Below, piece after piece: positions 9,274-19,029 of a stretch of DNA of 64,000 bases. The position numbers and the translations under genes were made by a program. The notes under the pieces are model-generated. The model ran no database searches and had not been told where the DNA came from. It saw only the letters and a list, made by a program, of their open reading frames with translations. Where the stretch lies: the NCBI GenBank assembly GCA_030374805.1, contig JARGSG010000103.1, positions 62,001-126,000 on the forward strand, written 5' to 3'. This DNA is from Gracilaria gracilis (lineage: Eukaryota > Rhodophyta > Florideophyceae > Gracilariales > Gracilariaceae). Each line of letters opens with the position of its first letter. Position 1 is the stretch's first letter.

Positions 9274-12012
9274 TCTTGGTTTAGACTCTCCTGTTCAGGT
9301 GTGTGGCAGGTACGGAAAGAGTGCAGTCTTAAGTAAGAATGATTGTCTGCGTTTTTCACGTTCCTCCTGCAGTACCCCTCGTATCTCGCCAGAGTCAGCT
9401 TGTGATGTGTAGTTAGATACCCTACGGGAGCTGGAGTGCTGAGGACACGACTTGGAACTGTTCTGTGCGATGTGATTAAGGAACTAGGTGCGGATCCCAG
9501 TGAGTACAGCTTTCTTCGAGATAATAATTTGAGGCGCGCCCTAGTACAATTACTGAGCCTGTATCCTAGTGATGGTGCATTTGGTCTTTCATGTCAAGAG
9601 GCAATAGCAAGGTTATGATAAGAACGTGTTGGCCTACAATACTTTTTGAAGCAGAACTGCGTTTCCATATCAAGTTTATGGTAATGGACCGTATCCTCGA
9701 AAATAGGTGCTGCACTAATAAGTACCGACGTTAGTGGGGCTTTTTGTTCTACCCTTGTTAGTACATATATCTTAAACGAGGTGCATGCAGTAGTCATAAT
9801 ATGAGACGTACTCTAGTACTTGTGTACATAGTGTACGAAGCGTACGAATTCGTTCTAAAGCTTATAATCGCCGCGAGTGAAGAGTTGTTGGTTGATGAAT
9901 AAGCTCAGAGCTGTCACCTGACGTATCCAAACATCTTGAGTAATGAGAGGCGGGAGATTAGATATAATCTGGTGCATTTTGTCGGGATACGGACGGTGTG
10001 TGTGTGTGTGTGTGTGTGTGATCGTACGATGATGTGCTTTGTGGGATAACGTCGCTTTCGTTGACAGGCGCTTCGTGCTCCTCATTCCACTCTGGGCAAT
10101 ACTGAGCAAAACGTCCAACTTTCAACGCACGTGAGGCTTGTATGCATAGTCGCGCCGCACCGCACCGCTCTGTCATCCCTCTGCTCACCGCCGCTGTGGC
10201 ACACGTACATGAAGATACGTGCTGAGGCTACTATACCTGCCGATGGTATCTTCGCACTTCGCACCGCCCGTCTCCGCTCCAGACACACTTTTCACCCGCG
10301 AAGCTCATCCTGCATAATGTCCACTCGCGTATCGCTGGCTTTCATAACGTCAACTGGGCGCCTTCTCTGCTGCCGCGCACACCGTCAGTACCATCGACGC
10401 ACGCGGCCGTACACCCTCTCTCAGCGCCGCCATCAGAGCCTGAGAACGAAGATGTTGAGATTGCGCAAGCATAGCTCAACGGACGGATGGTGGTGGAAAT
10501 GTTTTTGTTAAACTCATCAGGTGAGTCAGGAGTCGGCGGCATCAATTGTTCTTGAGCCTTCTGAGAGAGTCGAGCTGAAAGCGGACGTGCCGGTTATGAC
10601 GGTGGTTGTGACAATTGGGAGACGGCACGCAAAGATGGACCAAAAGCCAAGGGGTTTCATCGTCTCTCGGCTGAACATGTTGAGGTTGTGCAAGCAAAGG
10701 GGCAGTTGCCGGGGAGACAAAGGTTGGTGGAAGTTAAAGCGGCGCTCGATCGGACGGCAGCGAGGGTTCTGGCAGCTGTAGCGTAGGCGGAATGGGGATG
10801 GGACAGTTTCGGATGGGATGTGGATAGATGGAGAAGTACGGGAGTGAAAAAGTGCATTGCGGATGACAGTCGATGTTGGAGCGGAGGCGTGAGCTAAGGA
10901 CTTCATGCAAGAGGTTGGAGACGGCTGATGATACTGGCTACCGTGAATGATGGTGGAAGTCCCGGAGGCGGCGCTGACGCCTCTTGGCGGGGGTACCGTT
11001 GGTACCGTTGGTACACGAACGGGCAACAGCGAACGCAATGCCAGCAGGCCCGGCGGCTTGAATGAGAGATTGGGTGAATTCGGAAATTGACAGATGGTCA
11101 AATGGCCAAAAATGAGCCAATAAAGAAGAGCCAAGTAGCTCATAATTTGGCAGGCGCACCGCCATATTTGGCGACCTGAATGGACCCTCCGAGGGTCCAT
11201 TCAACCCACCAAACTGTCCACCAAATATTCCTCCCCTTGTTTGTGGAAGAGACGCGAGAGAACGGAGAGCAGCCGTCGCAGCCTGCATTGCAGCCTACTA
11301 CACCACCCGCGTCTGGTGGCCTATGTTTGCTGCGCTCGACTGCTCCTGCAATGCCTTCCGTGAGCGAGCATCTTGGAGGAACACAACGCCGAGATCACGT
11401 CTGGTCAAACTGCAGAAAGAGGGCGACGCACACACGCATCAACTCTCCGCGTACACCGATCAGCTTGTGCTCGCGTCCATCACTGATCTGCCGCGCAACC
11501 ACTTTTAAGAGCACATATGCGAGTAGGTACCTTGAATGGGAAAGACAGCGACGATGCGGTCGGAGGCTGCGTCAACACAAACGCATTTAAACTGACACGC
11601 ACAAGAAGCGGGCGCAAGCGGTGCATCCGTGTTTGAGCAGTATGGGCGGTAGAGCAGGTAACGTTCGAACTAATTGGTGTGGGGATAACCTAAAGTACGT
11701 CAGCATGTGCTTTTGCGTTTGCGAATGCACTCTTAAGCTGCGCAATGGTCCTACGTGGCATGTTGCAGCTAATAAAGAGGAGCTGGGACTGTCCTGACCG
11801 CTAGGAGCTCAGAGAGAAGAGGGAAGAAAGAGCATCAACAAGGAAGCGTTAAGTTGTTCCCCTCCAGCGCAGGGTTCCGGGTCCGCGGTGGCTGGCGAGA
11901 TGTGGAGCGACGAAACCGGGCCTCAGGACACCGTCTTGATGAATTGGCTAGGGAGACGGGGGTTTTGGTTCAAGATTTGGCGCCAACATCTGGGGCTTGA
12001 ACAGCGCTATAT
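9274..12012. other. Mostly non-coding interval with microsatellite and short repeats
   Basis: A (GT)n run of about 12 units lies at 9996-10020. The dispersed motif GTACCGTTGGTAC is present twice in overlap at 10993-11014. A palindrome (GGACCCTCCGAGGGTCC) lies at 11180-11197. About 45 bp at 11070-11117 is similar in inverted orientation to 15603-15650. A 60-codon frame at 9436-9618 has no ATG. Longer frames at 10526-11200 show no domain. Confidence 0.45.
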
Positions 12013-12042
12013 CTACCTTCCTCGGGAGGGCATTGTGGTGCA
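12013..12042 (+). repeat. Left terminal inverted repeat of the DD35D element
   Basis: The sequence starts CTACCTTCCTCGGGAGGGCA and matches the reverse complement of 15533-15562 at all 30 positions. Confidence 0.95.
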
Positions 12043-12594
12043 CTCTTTTCTTCGACAGAAAAACACACCAAGCTCCTAACCTTTATTTTAATAACAAATC
12101 TAGCCCAGTGAAAACCGTTCGGGGGCTTCCGATTCTGGGAGACTTTTGAGTGGAACGGAGGAAGCAAGCGACGACGGCGCCGATTCGCGTCCGCTGCCCT
12201 CCACACAAACGATTTCAGTAAAATGCTGCTCAATGTGGTGCACCATCATTCTTTCGCACCCAACACCACCGGCGCCGTTCTTCTTTCCGACGACCTCTTC
12301 CCTCCGCCCAAACAACGCTCACGACGTCGTGCCGCCGCCGACAATGCCACCGCCATAGCGCACCCGGCGCACACAGCCGCCACCGCTGACATTTCGAGCT
12401 CCTTGCTGAGGAGTCGCCCAACGGCGCCCCCTTCTTCAAACTCTTTGAACCGGATGCGCACGATGCACCGCCGCGCGCACCATCTTTCCTGTCGCCCGCC
12501 CCGTCTACCACCGTGTCCGCCGTCTCGCTCATCCCACCACTGCTTGTCGACGCCCCTCCGTGCGCGTTTCCGTGCACGCCGCCGGCAACCCCGC

Positions 12595-12725
12595 CTACCG
12601 CTCCGCCCGCCGCCCCGCCTGCCGCTCCGCCCGCTGCTCCGCCCACCGCCTCGCCTGCCGCTCCGACCGCCGCCCCGCCCGCTCTCCGCCACCCCGCTTG
12701 CCGTTCCGCCCGCCGCCTTGCCCAC
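12595..12725 (+). repeat. GC-rich CCGCC-type minisatellite inside the DD35D element
   Basis: A degenerate 12-18 bp tandem motif of the form ccgcctgccgctccgcc lies between the left repeat and the 3' end of the transposase gene. It opens long Pro/Ala- or Gly/Ala-rich frames on both strands. These are compositional and are not called as genes. Confidence 0.8.
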
Positions 12726-12948
12726 TGTTCAACTCTTATGCCACGACTTGGGCGCGACCCATCGCCTGGCGCTGGCGAGGTGCACTTCGTACAAAAGTCG
12801 CAAGAAGCGCTCGTCGCGCGCCGTCTCGTCCGTCTGGCAATACGGCAAGTGCGACCACAGCATCCACACTTTGGACGCGTCGTTGCTGCAGTCTTCCTTT
12901 GGAGCACAAACAAAACCAACAGCAGCAGCAGCAGCAACAGTCATGCCT

Positions 12949-15207
12949 TCAAATACTCTTCTCTTCAACTTCATGAAGCCGAAGAAGGGTGTGTGCAGCA
13001 ACTTGGTCATTTCCTCCGTCACCGCCTCCACTGCCGCCACCGCCACCGCCGCCGCCACCGACGCCGCCGCTGCCGCCGCCGCCACTGCCACCGCCGTCAT
13101 GACTCTTTGCGTTCTTCATATTTTTGGCGCCAACGGACGAGCCACGAACGTGGGTAACTGTTGCGTTTTTTCTGAGGTGCTCCGCCGGTAACGCGTTCTC
13201 TTTAAGCATCTCTTCATCAACGTCCACACGAAGCAGAGCTTTCGCATTCTCTGTGTCCGCAGACTTGTTCAAATTGAGGTCGCCTAGGGGCAGGCGTACA
13301 TTTCGCACGCATTTTATGGCACCATTCTTATGATTGTCTGACTGTTTGCGAACCTCATCAGGCTCTATCCGCACGGCGGATTTCTTCAACGTCTTCTCTG
13401 TTTCGGCCTTCTGCTTCTTCGCCTTCCGCTCCGACATTTTTCGCTCCTTCTCCTCCGCAGCCTTCCGCTTTTTCTCGTGAAGTTCCTCCTTTCTTTGCTT
13501 CCTCTTTTCGGCCGCTTGGATCTTCTTCAGAGCTGTTTCTTCTTTGTACTTTACTTTGCGCTCCTTCTCTATACGTGCAGCTTCTTGCGCCTCCCTACGT
13601 TTCTGAATGAGCTGACCATGTGTGAGGTACACAGCTGGAGCACCACGTGATAGTGTGCTTCTGTCATAGTAGTCCGACGGGTGCTTCCAGACTTTGACTT
13701 TCGTTGGTGTGCGCTTCTCAAGTATGTATTGAATTCTGCTATTCCCAGCTGTGATGATATTTTCGAGGCGATCAATCTTGAAAGAGATGTCTCGGCGCTG
13801 CCCGAAGACATGCGTCATCTCTTTCCACTGCTTTCTCAGTTCCACACGGACAGAACGACGCTCTGCTTCATTCTCGGGGGATTTAACACCACTCCATTTT
13901 TCCTCAGCCCATCCAAGAAATCGAAAATCCATGGGCCACAAGCCTACGGCATCGAAGGATTTGCGTACGATATCCCCTGTCAGAGCTCGAAAACCGGCAG
14001 TGCCGAGCTTAATCTTTGTGGCCATGTCTCCGAAGTCCAAAAAGGACATCTTCCCCAATGTGCGAAACGTTGCGCGAATGGCAGCCTTATATTGCTTGTT
14101 GATGGACTGATCACAAGCTTGCAAGAAGTGTGACGTATTGGCAGGTGTTTGGATCACTTCAATGTTTGACTCTTTGGCTATCGAGAGCCAAGCATGACCG
14201 TTCCTCGACTTGTGCCCGTCTACGAGGAGTAGCAGTTTCTTTTCCGGAGAGCGTTTCGGTGCATGCTTTTTTATATGCTCGATAACCATTGGGATAAGAT
14301 CTTGCGTCATAGACCCATTTTCACTACAGGTCACGAAAGCATCATCAGGGAACCAGTCTTGGCATGCGAGCCAATGCGGAACACCACCCACATCTTTAAA
14401 CTCAGAGGCGGGGAGGGGATGGTACCAACGATCCATATTATTGCAACCGGCAAATATGAAGAATGGAGGTAATACGTCGCCCGCTGCGGAAGCAATGACG
14501 ACAGCAGTGAGATGTCTTCCCATCGAGTCGCAGGTCATCTTTTGTCCACCATGATTGGTGTCGGCAGAAACAAAGCCCTTTTCCGTTTCGGTCATGTTTA
14601 TTGTGACCGTGGTCTCATCCATGTTCCAGATGCATGACGCATCATGTAAGATACCCGGATTCTGCTCTTCGCAATATTTCAACGCCTGTACTAACGTCTT
14701 CACATGTTCTGGATTCTCAGCTGCTATCTTCGCCCCCTGCCTGGACTCCATCTTACGAAACGTTATGTCGCGATGGCGCGCTCTGAACCCACGGACCCAG
14801 TCGTCACTTGGAAATCCATTTGGGAATCCTTCCCGTTCATCATTGGAAATTTCTGCGGCAACTGACTTCAGCGCTTCTCGTGATACGGCAAACCCATGGC
14901 TCTCGCAGACTTTAAGCCTCGCAACGATTGCTCGCTCTTCTACATATGTAAGAACCGGTTTGCGGCCACGCTTGAGGTCATAGTCGTAATCATCATACGG
15001 CATACTGTCTTTCTCTGCAAGTTCCATTGTTTTCTTCAGCCTGCCTATAGTTCCCATGGACAGTTGAGTTGCCCTGTGAATTGCACGGTACGACTGCTTC
15101 TCTTTCAACAACAATAAAGCGCGTTGTCGGTTGTTTCGAGTTTGTTCTTCTTCCAGTTGTCGTCGTTTTTGACGAAGAGTGAGACGTCGCATGGAACTTG
15201 TAACCAT
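12949..15207 (-). CDS. DDE superfamily (pogo/jerky-type) transposase, 752 aa
   Basis: The N terminus (residues 1-60) is basic and helical (RLTLRQKRRQLEEEQ, then SYRAIHRATQLSMGTIGRLK), a psq-like helix-turn-helix. A second helical DNA-binding region follows around residues 80-150 (ERAIVARLKV, DDWVRGFRARH). The catalytic domain shows WNMDETT (D about 197), LLLLVDGHKSRN (D about 330) and FLQACDQSINKQ (D about 366), giving 35 residues between the second and third acids, as expected of DDE_1/pogo enzymes. The C terminus has a Lys/Glu/Arg-rich coiled coil (about 560-650) and then a Gly/Ser run (GGGSGGGGSGGVGGGG). The frame is uninterrupted and enclosed by perfect inverted repeats, so this copy could be functional. 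The glycine-rich tail is an unusual addition. Confidence 0.9.
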   Translation of the reverse strand: MVTSSMRRLTLRQKRRQLEEEQTRNNRQRALLLLKEKQSYRAIHRATQLSMGTIGRLKKTMELAEKDSMPYDDYDYDLKRGRKPVLTYVEERAIVARLKVCESHGFAVSREALKSVAAEISNDEREGFPNGFPSDDWVRGFRARHRDITFRKMESRQGAKIAAENPEHVKTLVQALKYCEEQNPGILHDASCIWNMDETTVTINMTETEKGFVSADTNHGGQKMTCDSMGRHLTAVVIASAAGDVLPPFFIFAGCNNMDRWYHPLPASEFKDVGGVPHWLACQDWFPDDAFVTCSENGSMTQDLIPMVIEHIKKHAPKRSPEKKLLLLVDGHKSRNGHAWLSIAKESNIEVIQTPANTSHFLQACDQSINKQYKAAIRATFRTLGKMSFLDFGDMATKIKLGTAGFRALTGDIVRKSFDAVGLWPMDFRFLGWAEEKWSGVKSPENEAERRSVRVELRKQWKEMTHVFGQRRDISFKIDRLENIITAGNSRIQYILEKRTPTKVKVWKHPSDYYDRSTLSRGAPAVYLTHGQLIQKRREAQEAARIEKERKVKYKEETALKKIQAAEKRKQRKEELHEKKRKAAEEKERKMSERKAKKQKAETEKTLKKSAVRIEPDEVRKQSDNHKNGAIKCVRNVRLPLGDLNLNKSADTENAKALLRVDVDEEMLKENALPAEHLRKNATVTHVRGSSVGAKNMKNAKSHDGGGSGGGGSGGVGGGGGGGGGSGGGDGGNDQVAAHTLLRLHEVEEKSI

Positions 15208-15532
15208 GACGTTTCGAAGCCCTTGACCGAACCTGCGATGTACCGAATGTTATGGGCGAGGGTTTTTGTTGTGGCGAGCGGTTTTGAGGGCGTAGTGCAC
15301 TACTTCAAACAACATGTCATAGATTTATTGATATAAACATGATTACGTTCTTTGTCCGCCGTTGTACGGAATTTGGAGACGAGGGAGCGTCTGTGATGGC
15401 GCTGAATTCTTGGGGAGGTGTAGGGGAAGGTGCTGCCAAGCCAGCAAAGTGCTGGTCCGGTAGGTTTGCGGCTATTAGGACCTACAAAGATTGGATGCAC
15501 CTACAGGGGCTCAGTGCACCACATTAGCCCTA

Positions 15533-15562
15533 TGCACCACAATGCCCTCCCGAGGAAGGTAG
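15533..15562 (-). repeat. Right terminal inverted repeat of the DD35D element
   Basis: This is an exact inverted copy of the left 30-bp repeat. Confidence 0.95.
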
Positions 15563-15773
15563 TTTGTCCTGGTATTTCTGAATTGAAAAACACAATGCCA
15601 CACTTTTGGCCTTTTGACGATCTGGCGATTTCCGAATTCACCCAATGCACCCACTGTACGTACTTCTCCGCAGTATGCGAGCGCCAGATTCGAAGTAGAC
15701 AAACATCTTTCTCTCTCTGAACCCGAGAACAATTTCCCCGCCGAAACTCCCGTTCCGACACAACACGCCCACA

Positions 15774-17279
15774 ATGGAACGAAATATCCAATTTAGAAAT
15801 GTTTACCTTCCTACGGATACGTTTAAGCGGGGCGTAAGAAGACGCGGTTCTCGCCACAAGCTCACGGCCCTCAATGCGTTATCTGGTTCAATGGAGGGCT
15901 TACTCAACCTTGAAATGTCCGTCAATTCTCCAGAAGCTTTGTGGCGTAGCCACCTTCAAACACTGAACAAGGGAAAGCCGGATATATTTCGGAGCAAGGA
16001 AGCGAAACTTCTGCTTACTTCAAAAGTTAAGCAAGGGGCAACGTGTTATGAAGGAATTGGGATAAACTTGGAAAACTGTATTGGCTTGAAGAGAGTCTAC
16101 GATATGTTCTTCAGGGCGAGAGAAGCTAATATGGGACGTGGAAAGGACGAGTTTAATAAGGTTATCACAGTTGTATCCCAGTTTTTGAGATGGGCTATAG
16201 TTTCATCTGCGTGCCTCGCATCTGATGTATGGAAAGAGGATACTCTCTTTAGAACAATCGCAATGCTTGATGTACTGGAGAGATTTGTTGACTATATTAG
16301 AAGGCGGTGTTCTCCCGGCACTTTACGATCAAAATGTCTTTGTCTGAAGTTGGTCTGCCAAACTGGAGCAGATTTAGATCGCGGAACTGTGGGGCGTAGA
16401 GACCAACTCGAATTAGCAGCCACATATCTGCAGAACGTATCGAACGCTGCAAAGCGGAAGGAACGTTCACTTTGCCAAGACCGAAAACTGATGGCTCGTG
16501 CGGGAGGCTCGATTCTTTCAGAGACTGAGCTCAGTAGAATCTCGTGTCTCGCGAAGAATTGTCTGGATCGTGTACTGAATTTGTACAATATCTGCGCGGC
16601 AGACGGCCTCGTCTCTCACTTCGAAGAGAAACTACTCAAAAAGCAACCACTATTGCAAACCTGGTGTGTTAACTTCCTTGTATTCTTCATGCTTTGTGCG
16701 GGAGGCCAGCGACCTCAAGTGTTCGCGCAACTGCAGATTCCGACTCGTAGTGAGCTCCAGAGCTTCAGATGCAGTCAAACAACATACTTAGAGCTTCGCA
16801 CCTTACGGGAGAAAAGAATGCGTGACAGAAATATGCCTAAACTTGTGGTCCCCATTATCATGCAGCCGTATCTTTCGTTCCACATCGACATAATTCGCCC
16901 TATAATTCTGAGGAAGTGCAAAACAAACTATCCTGAAGAACGTTATTTCTTGATGTTAAACCCGGTAAAGGGTAAACGTTTGACGCCTTGGGAGGTCACG
17001 GATTCATTGCGTAGATTTCTTGGCTCGATAAGTCCGTCACTACGGAGGATTACCTCAATGGACTTGAGAAAGAGCTATGCGTCTATGATGCTGAGTTTAT
17101 ATCGAAGAAGAGAGATTTTTCAAGGCTTGAGTGAGGAAGAGTTTCTGACGAAGTTGTCGATGCAGATGAATACCTCCGTTGAACAGCTCATGCGGACTTA
17201 TATCGTGAACGGAAATTTGCCCAACTGCCATGAGCTAAAGGAGCTCGTGGCATCTTGGGACATGAGCTTAAGAAGATAG
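15774..17279 (+). CDS. Tyrosine-recombinase-like protein, paralogue 1 (501 aa)
   Basis: The frame starts at an ATG and is intronless. Residues 55-200 form a helical core-binding-like domain conserved in paralogues 2 and 3 (GKPDIFRSKEAKLL, GIGINLENCIGLK, VVSQFLRW, SDVWKEDTLF). Residues 295-480 look like a tyrosine-recombinase catalytic domain. LCAGGQRPQVF (R about 313) fits box I 'TGxRxxE'; a basic hairpin near KRMRDRNMPKL could supply the lysine; LMLNPVKGKRLTPWEV fits 'lF....G..ls...i'; ITSMDLRKSYASMML (R about 432) fits box II HxxR with M replacing H; and MNTSVEQLMRTYI (Y about 476) fits the nucleophile. Crypton and DIRS elements encode such enzymes, but no element ends were defined here. 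A domesticated recombinase or an unrelated fold is possible. Of the three paralogues it keeps the most catalytic-like residues. Confidence 0.6.
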   Translation: MERNIQFRNVYLPTDTFKRGVRRRGSRHKLTALNALSGSMEGLLNLEMSVNSPEALWRSHLQTLNKGKPDIFRSKEAKLLLTSKVKQGATCYEGIGINLENCIGLKRVYDMFFRAREANMGRGKDEFNKVITVVSQFLRWAIVSSACLASDVWKEDTLFRTIAMLDVLERFVDYIRRRCSPGTLRSKCLCLKLVCQTGADLDRGTVGRRDQLELAATYLQNVSNAAKRKERSLCQDRKLMARAGGSILSETELSRISCLAKNCLDRVLNLYNICAADGLVSHFEEKLLKKQPLLQTWCVNFLVFFMLCAGGQRPQVFAQLQIPTRSELQSFRCSQTTYLELRTLREKRMRDRNMPKLVVPIIMQPYLSFHIDIIRPIILRKCKTNYPEERYFLMLNPVKGKRLTPWEVTDSLRRFLGSISPSLRRITSMDLRKSYASMMLSLYRRREIFQGLSEEEFLTKLSMQMNTSVEQLMRTYIVNGNLPNCHELKELVASWDMSLRR

Positions 17280-17474
17280 AGGTCAAAAGTCCAGCACTAC
17301 TGAAGCCATCTCAGTTGCATACACGAAATTTCGCATTGCGACGTCCTGTTGCGGATAGGCGAGAGCTTTCCGATGATCAACATACTGCGACTTCAAAGAT
17401 GGCCGTCGTTCCTTACCTCGCCGAGTTCCCTTTCAAGATCTATGAGTTTCGGTAGCAATGGTTACGTTCATTCC

Positions 17475-17800
17475 TCGTAACCCGTGTGGTTTGCTAAGGG
17501 CCCCCGACCACCTATAACGCTTCTCTTAACAACGTAGCTACGAACTACTGTGCATGTCTGTAGTCATGTTACGCTCATTGAGGTACTTTTTCGGTGTACA
17601 AGAAAAGCATTAGCCTCTAAGGCTTACTCTTCTGCCGGAGCATTTCGTCACCGATGATTTTCGCCTGTTCATTTCCTGTTCCTTCCTAGAGCATCAGTTA
17701 ATTCCTCCTCTTGAGCTCATCGGCTAAGGGGCACACCACGACAAGGCGCTCAGCACGTACCACGTCCTGCTGCCATAGAGGCATTGGCAACATTCTCTTC
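17475..17800 (+). repeat. Dispersed repeat A, copy 1
   Basis: The segment starting cgtaacccgtgtggtttgct and running through ggggcacaccacgacaaggc has a clear, diverged inverted copy at about 22215-22545. The block ggggcacaccacgacaaggcg followed by tcagc and cgtaccacgt is nearly identical in both. It lies about 200 bp downstream of recombinase-like paralogue 1. Confidence 0.75.
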
Positions 17801-17976
17801 GTTCAACGCTCATTGTGTCGGCGATGTCGAAAAAAAGAACCAGCTCGTAGCCTCACAACGTTCTCTCACTCCAACGTAAAACCCAAGGCGCTCTACATGT
17901 ACCACGTTGTGCCGCCAAAAAACCATAGTACCATTCCTATCGCGCATTCCTCGTTCATCTTAACGGTTTAGTCGCG

Positions 17977-18204
17977 CTATTCTGCAGCTCGCCGGGCGAA
18001 ATCACGAAGAGCGCAGAAGCTATCCCGCGCACCGCAAGCACCTGTGTGCAGTGGACAAACGATAGATAGAAACCTGCAGTACTTTTCGAAAACCTTGACG
18101 CTCGCAGGGTCCGACGGGTTCAGGAAAGCTTGCTTGAGTTCCCGTTCGATCTTCCGCTTGGTTGACTCGCTCAGCCCCTCCATTTTGCTCCTAATGACAT
18201 CCAT
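17977..18204 (-). CDS. Small hypothetical protein (75 aa)
   Basis: The ATG at 18204 opens MDVIRSKMEGLSESTKRKIE, an amphipathic helix, followed by a Cys-containing segment (FLSIVCPLHTGACGARDSFC). The composition is protein-like, but no family is recognised. It sits alone between two recombinase-like genes. Confidence 0.35.
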   Translation of the reverse strand: MDVIRSKMEGLSESTKRKIERELKQAFLNPSDPASVKVFEKYCRFLSIVCPLHTGACGARDSFCALRDFARRAAE

Positions 18205-18537
18205 GTTGAATAGAAGGAGATAGTGAAGGGGGTAGGGGAAAGCTTTCGGAGAAATATGATGAGGAGGGTACGGATAAGATGATGTCGCTGCGAGGGTTGC
18301 TGTATCAGGGAATGTCGACTGCCATCTTGCTGAGCAGAGATGTGAGGTTATTGGGAAACGTCAAAAGATCAGAGGGTACATTCGTACTGTAAGGCACTAC
18401 ATGTTTGTTTAAATGGCCCAGCCCATCTTGCCAAAGAAACTCACACAATGTGTACCGTTGGTACCAAGGCTACAGTGTACCGTAACTTACAGTATATGAT
18501 AGGATAAGATACACCTTCGTATCATACGGAGGTGTAT

Positions 18538-18602
18538 CAGAAGGGTTCAGAATCTCAATTGGCATACGAATCGTATGCCAATTGAGATTCTGAACCCTTC
18601 TG
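18538..18602. repeat. Palindrome, 32-bp perfect arms with 1-nt centre
   Basis: CAGAAGGGTTCAGAATCTCA and the following 12 bases (18538-18569) are repeated exactly in inverted form at 18571-18602 around a single A at 18570. A second, smaller inverted repeat (GATACACCT ... AGGTGTATC, about 18509-18539) abuts it. No coding frame uses it. Confidence 0.95.
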
Positions 18603-19029
18603 AACTCGAGGGCCTCGCCTTTAAGGCTAAGAGGCGCTGCCTCAGGCTTCGGAATTCTTTCAAACTTAGCTGGCTGATTGAACTTACAGTGCTTATAGTT
18701 CGATTACAAGGGAACGGGCACTTCGTGCGCCATCATGGCGCACAATGATTGTGACGTCGGCGCTATCAGTCACCATTCCGAAATGCGGAATACCAAAGAT
18801 ACTTCCCATGATCATCATGAACTATCTGTGATACGAAGGTAGTAGGTGCAGGCTTGAGCTCCCAGAGAGGAATCCGTTTTCCCGCCAATTCTGAGACAGT
18901 CAGAGATTGACAGTTCGTTCTTCTTATAAATACATGTTATGTATTCTTCCCGCCAAAGTCACTTTCCTTACCATTTGACCATACGCCGTTGCGTCTCTAG
19001 GAGCGTAGGCATGTATCCGTCAAACAGAA

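Larger units (their letters stand above)
12013..15562. mobile_element. DD35D (pogo/jerky-type) DNA transposon with 30-bp perfect terminal inverted repeats
   Basis: The left end (12013-12042, CTACCTTCCTCGGGAGGGCA onward) and right end (15533-15562) are exact 30-bp inverted copies enclosing one intact 752-residue transposase gene on the minus strand. This makes a 3.55-kb element. Just inside the right repeat, the GTGGTGCA end of the repeat recurs (GTGGTGCACTGAGCC). No target duplication is visible: the left flank ends ctatat and the right flank begins tttgtcc. The ends may therefore lie slightly outside the repeats, or the flanks have decayed. An open frame plus perfect repeats suggest recent or possible activity. 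Confidence 0.85.
17280..19029. other. Repeat-rich interval between recombinase-like paralogues 1 and 2
   Basis: It contains dispersed repeat A (17475-17800), one small minus-strand ORF (17977-18204), one dispersed motif GTACCGTTGGTAC (18452-18464) and a long palindrome (18538-18602). The rest, to 19029, shows no feature. Confidence 0.6.

Noticed and set aside
9996-10020. HTHTHT frames across the (GT)n run
   Set aside because: Microsatellite translation with no flanking domain.
10526-11200. Minus-strand frame of 224 codons
   Set aside because: It has no recognisable domain, a Pro/Ser/Thr shadow composition, and overlaps repeat-like sequence and the dispersed motif.
12223-13191. Long plus-strand Pro/Ala/Arg-rich frame (322 codons), with competing frames on both strands
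   Set aside because: Open only because of the CCGCC minisatellite and the glycine codons of the transposase on the other strand; all frames there have low-complexity composition.
11070-15650. Inverted similarity between 11070-11117 and 15603-15650 as outer ends of a larger transposon
   Set aside because: The two segments are at very different distances from the true 30-bp terminal repeats (about 900 and 40 bp) and are only moderately similar; probably unrelated copies of a short repeat.
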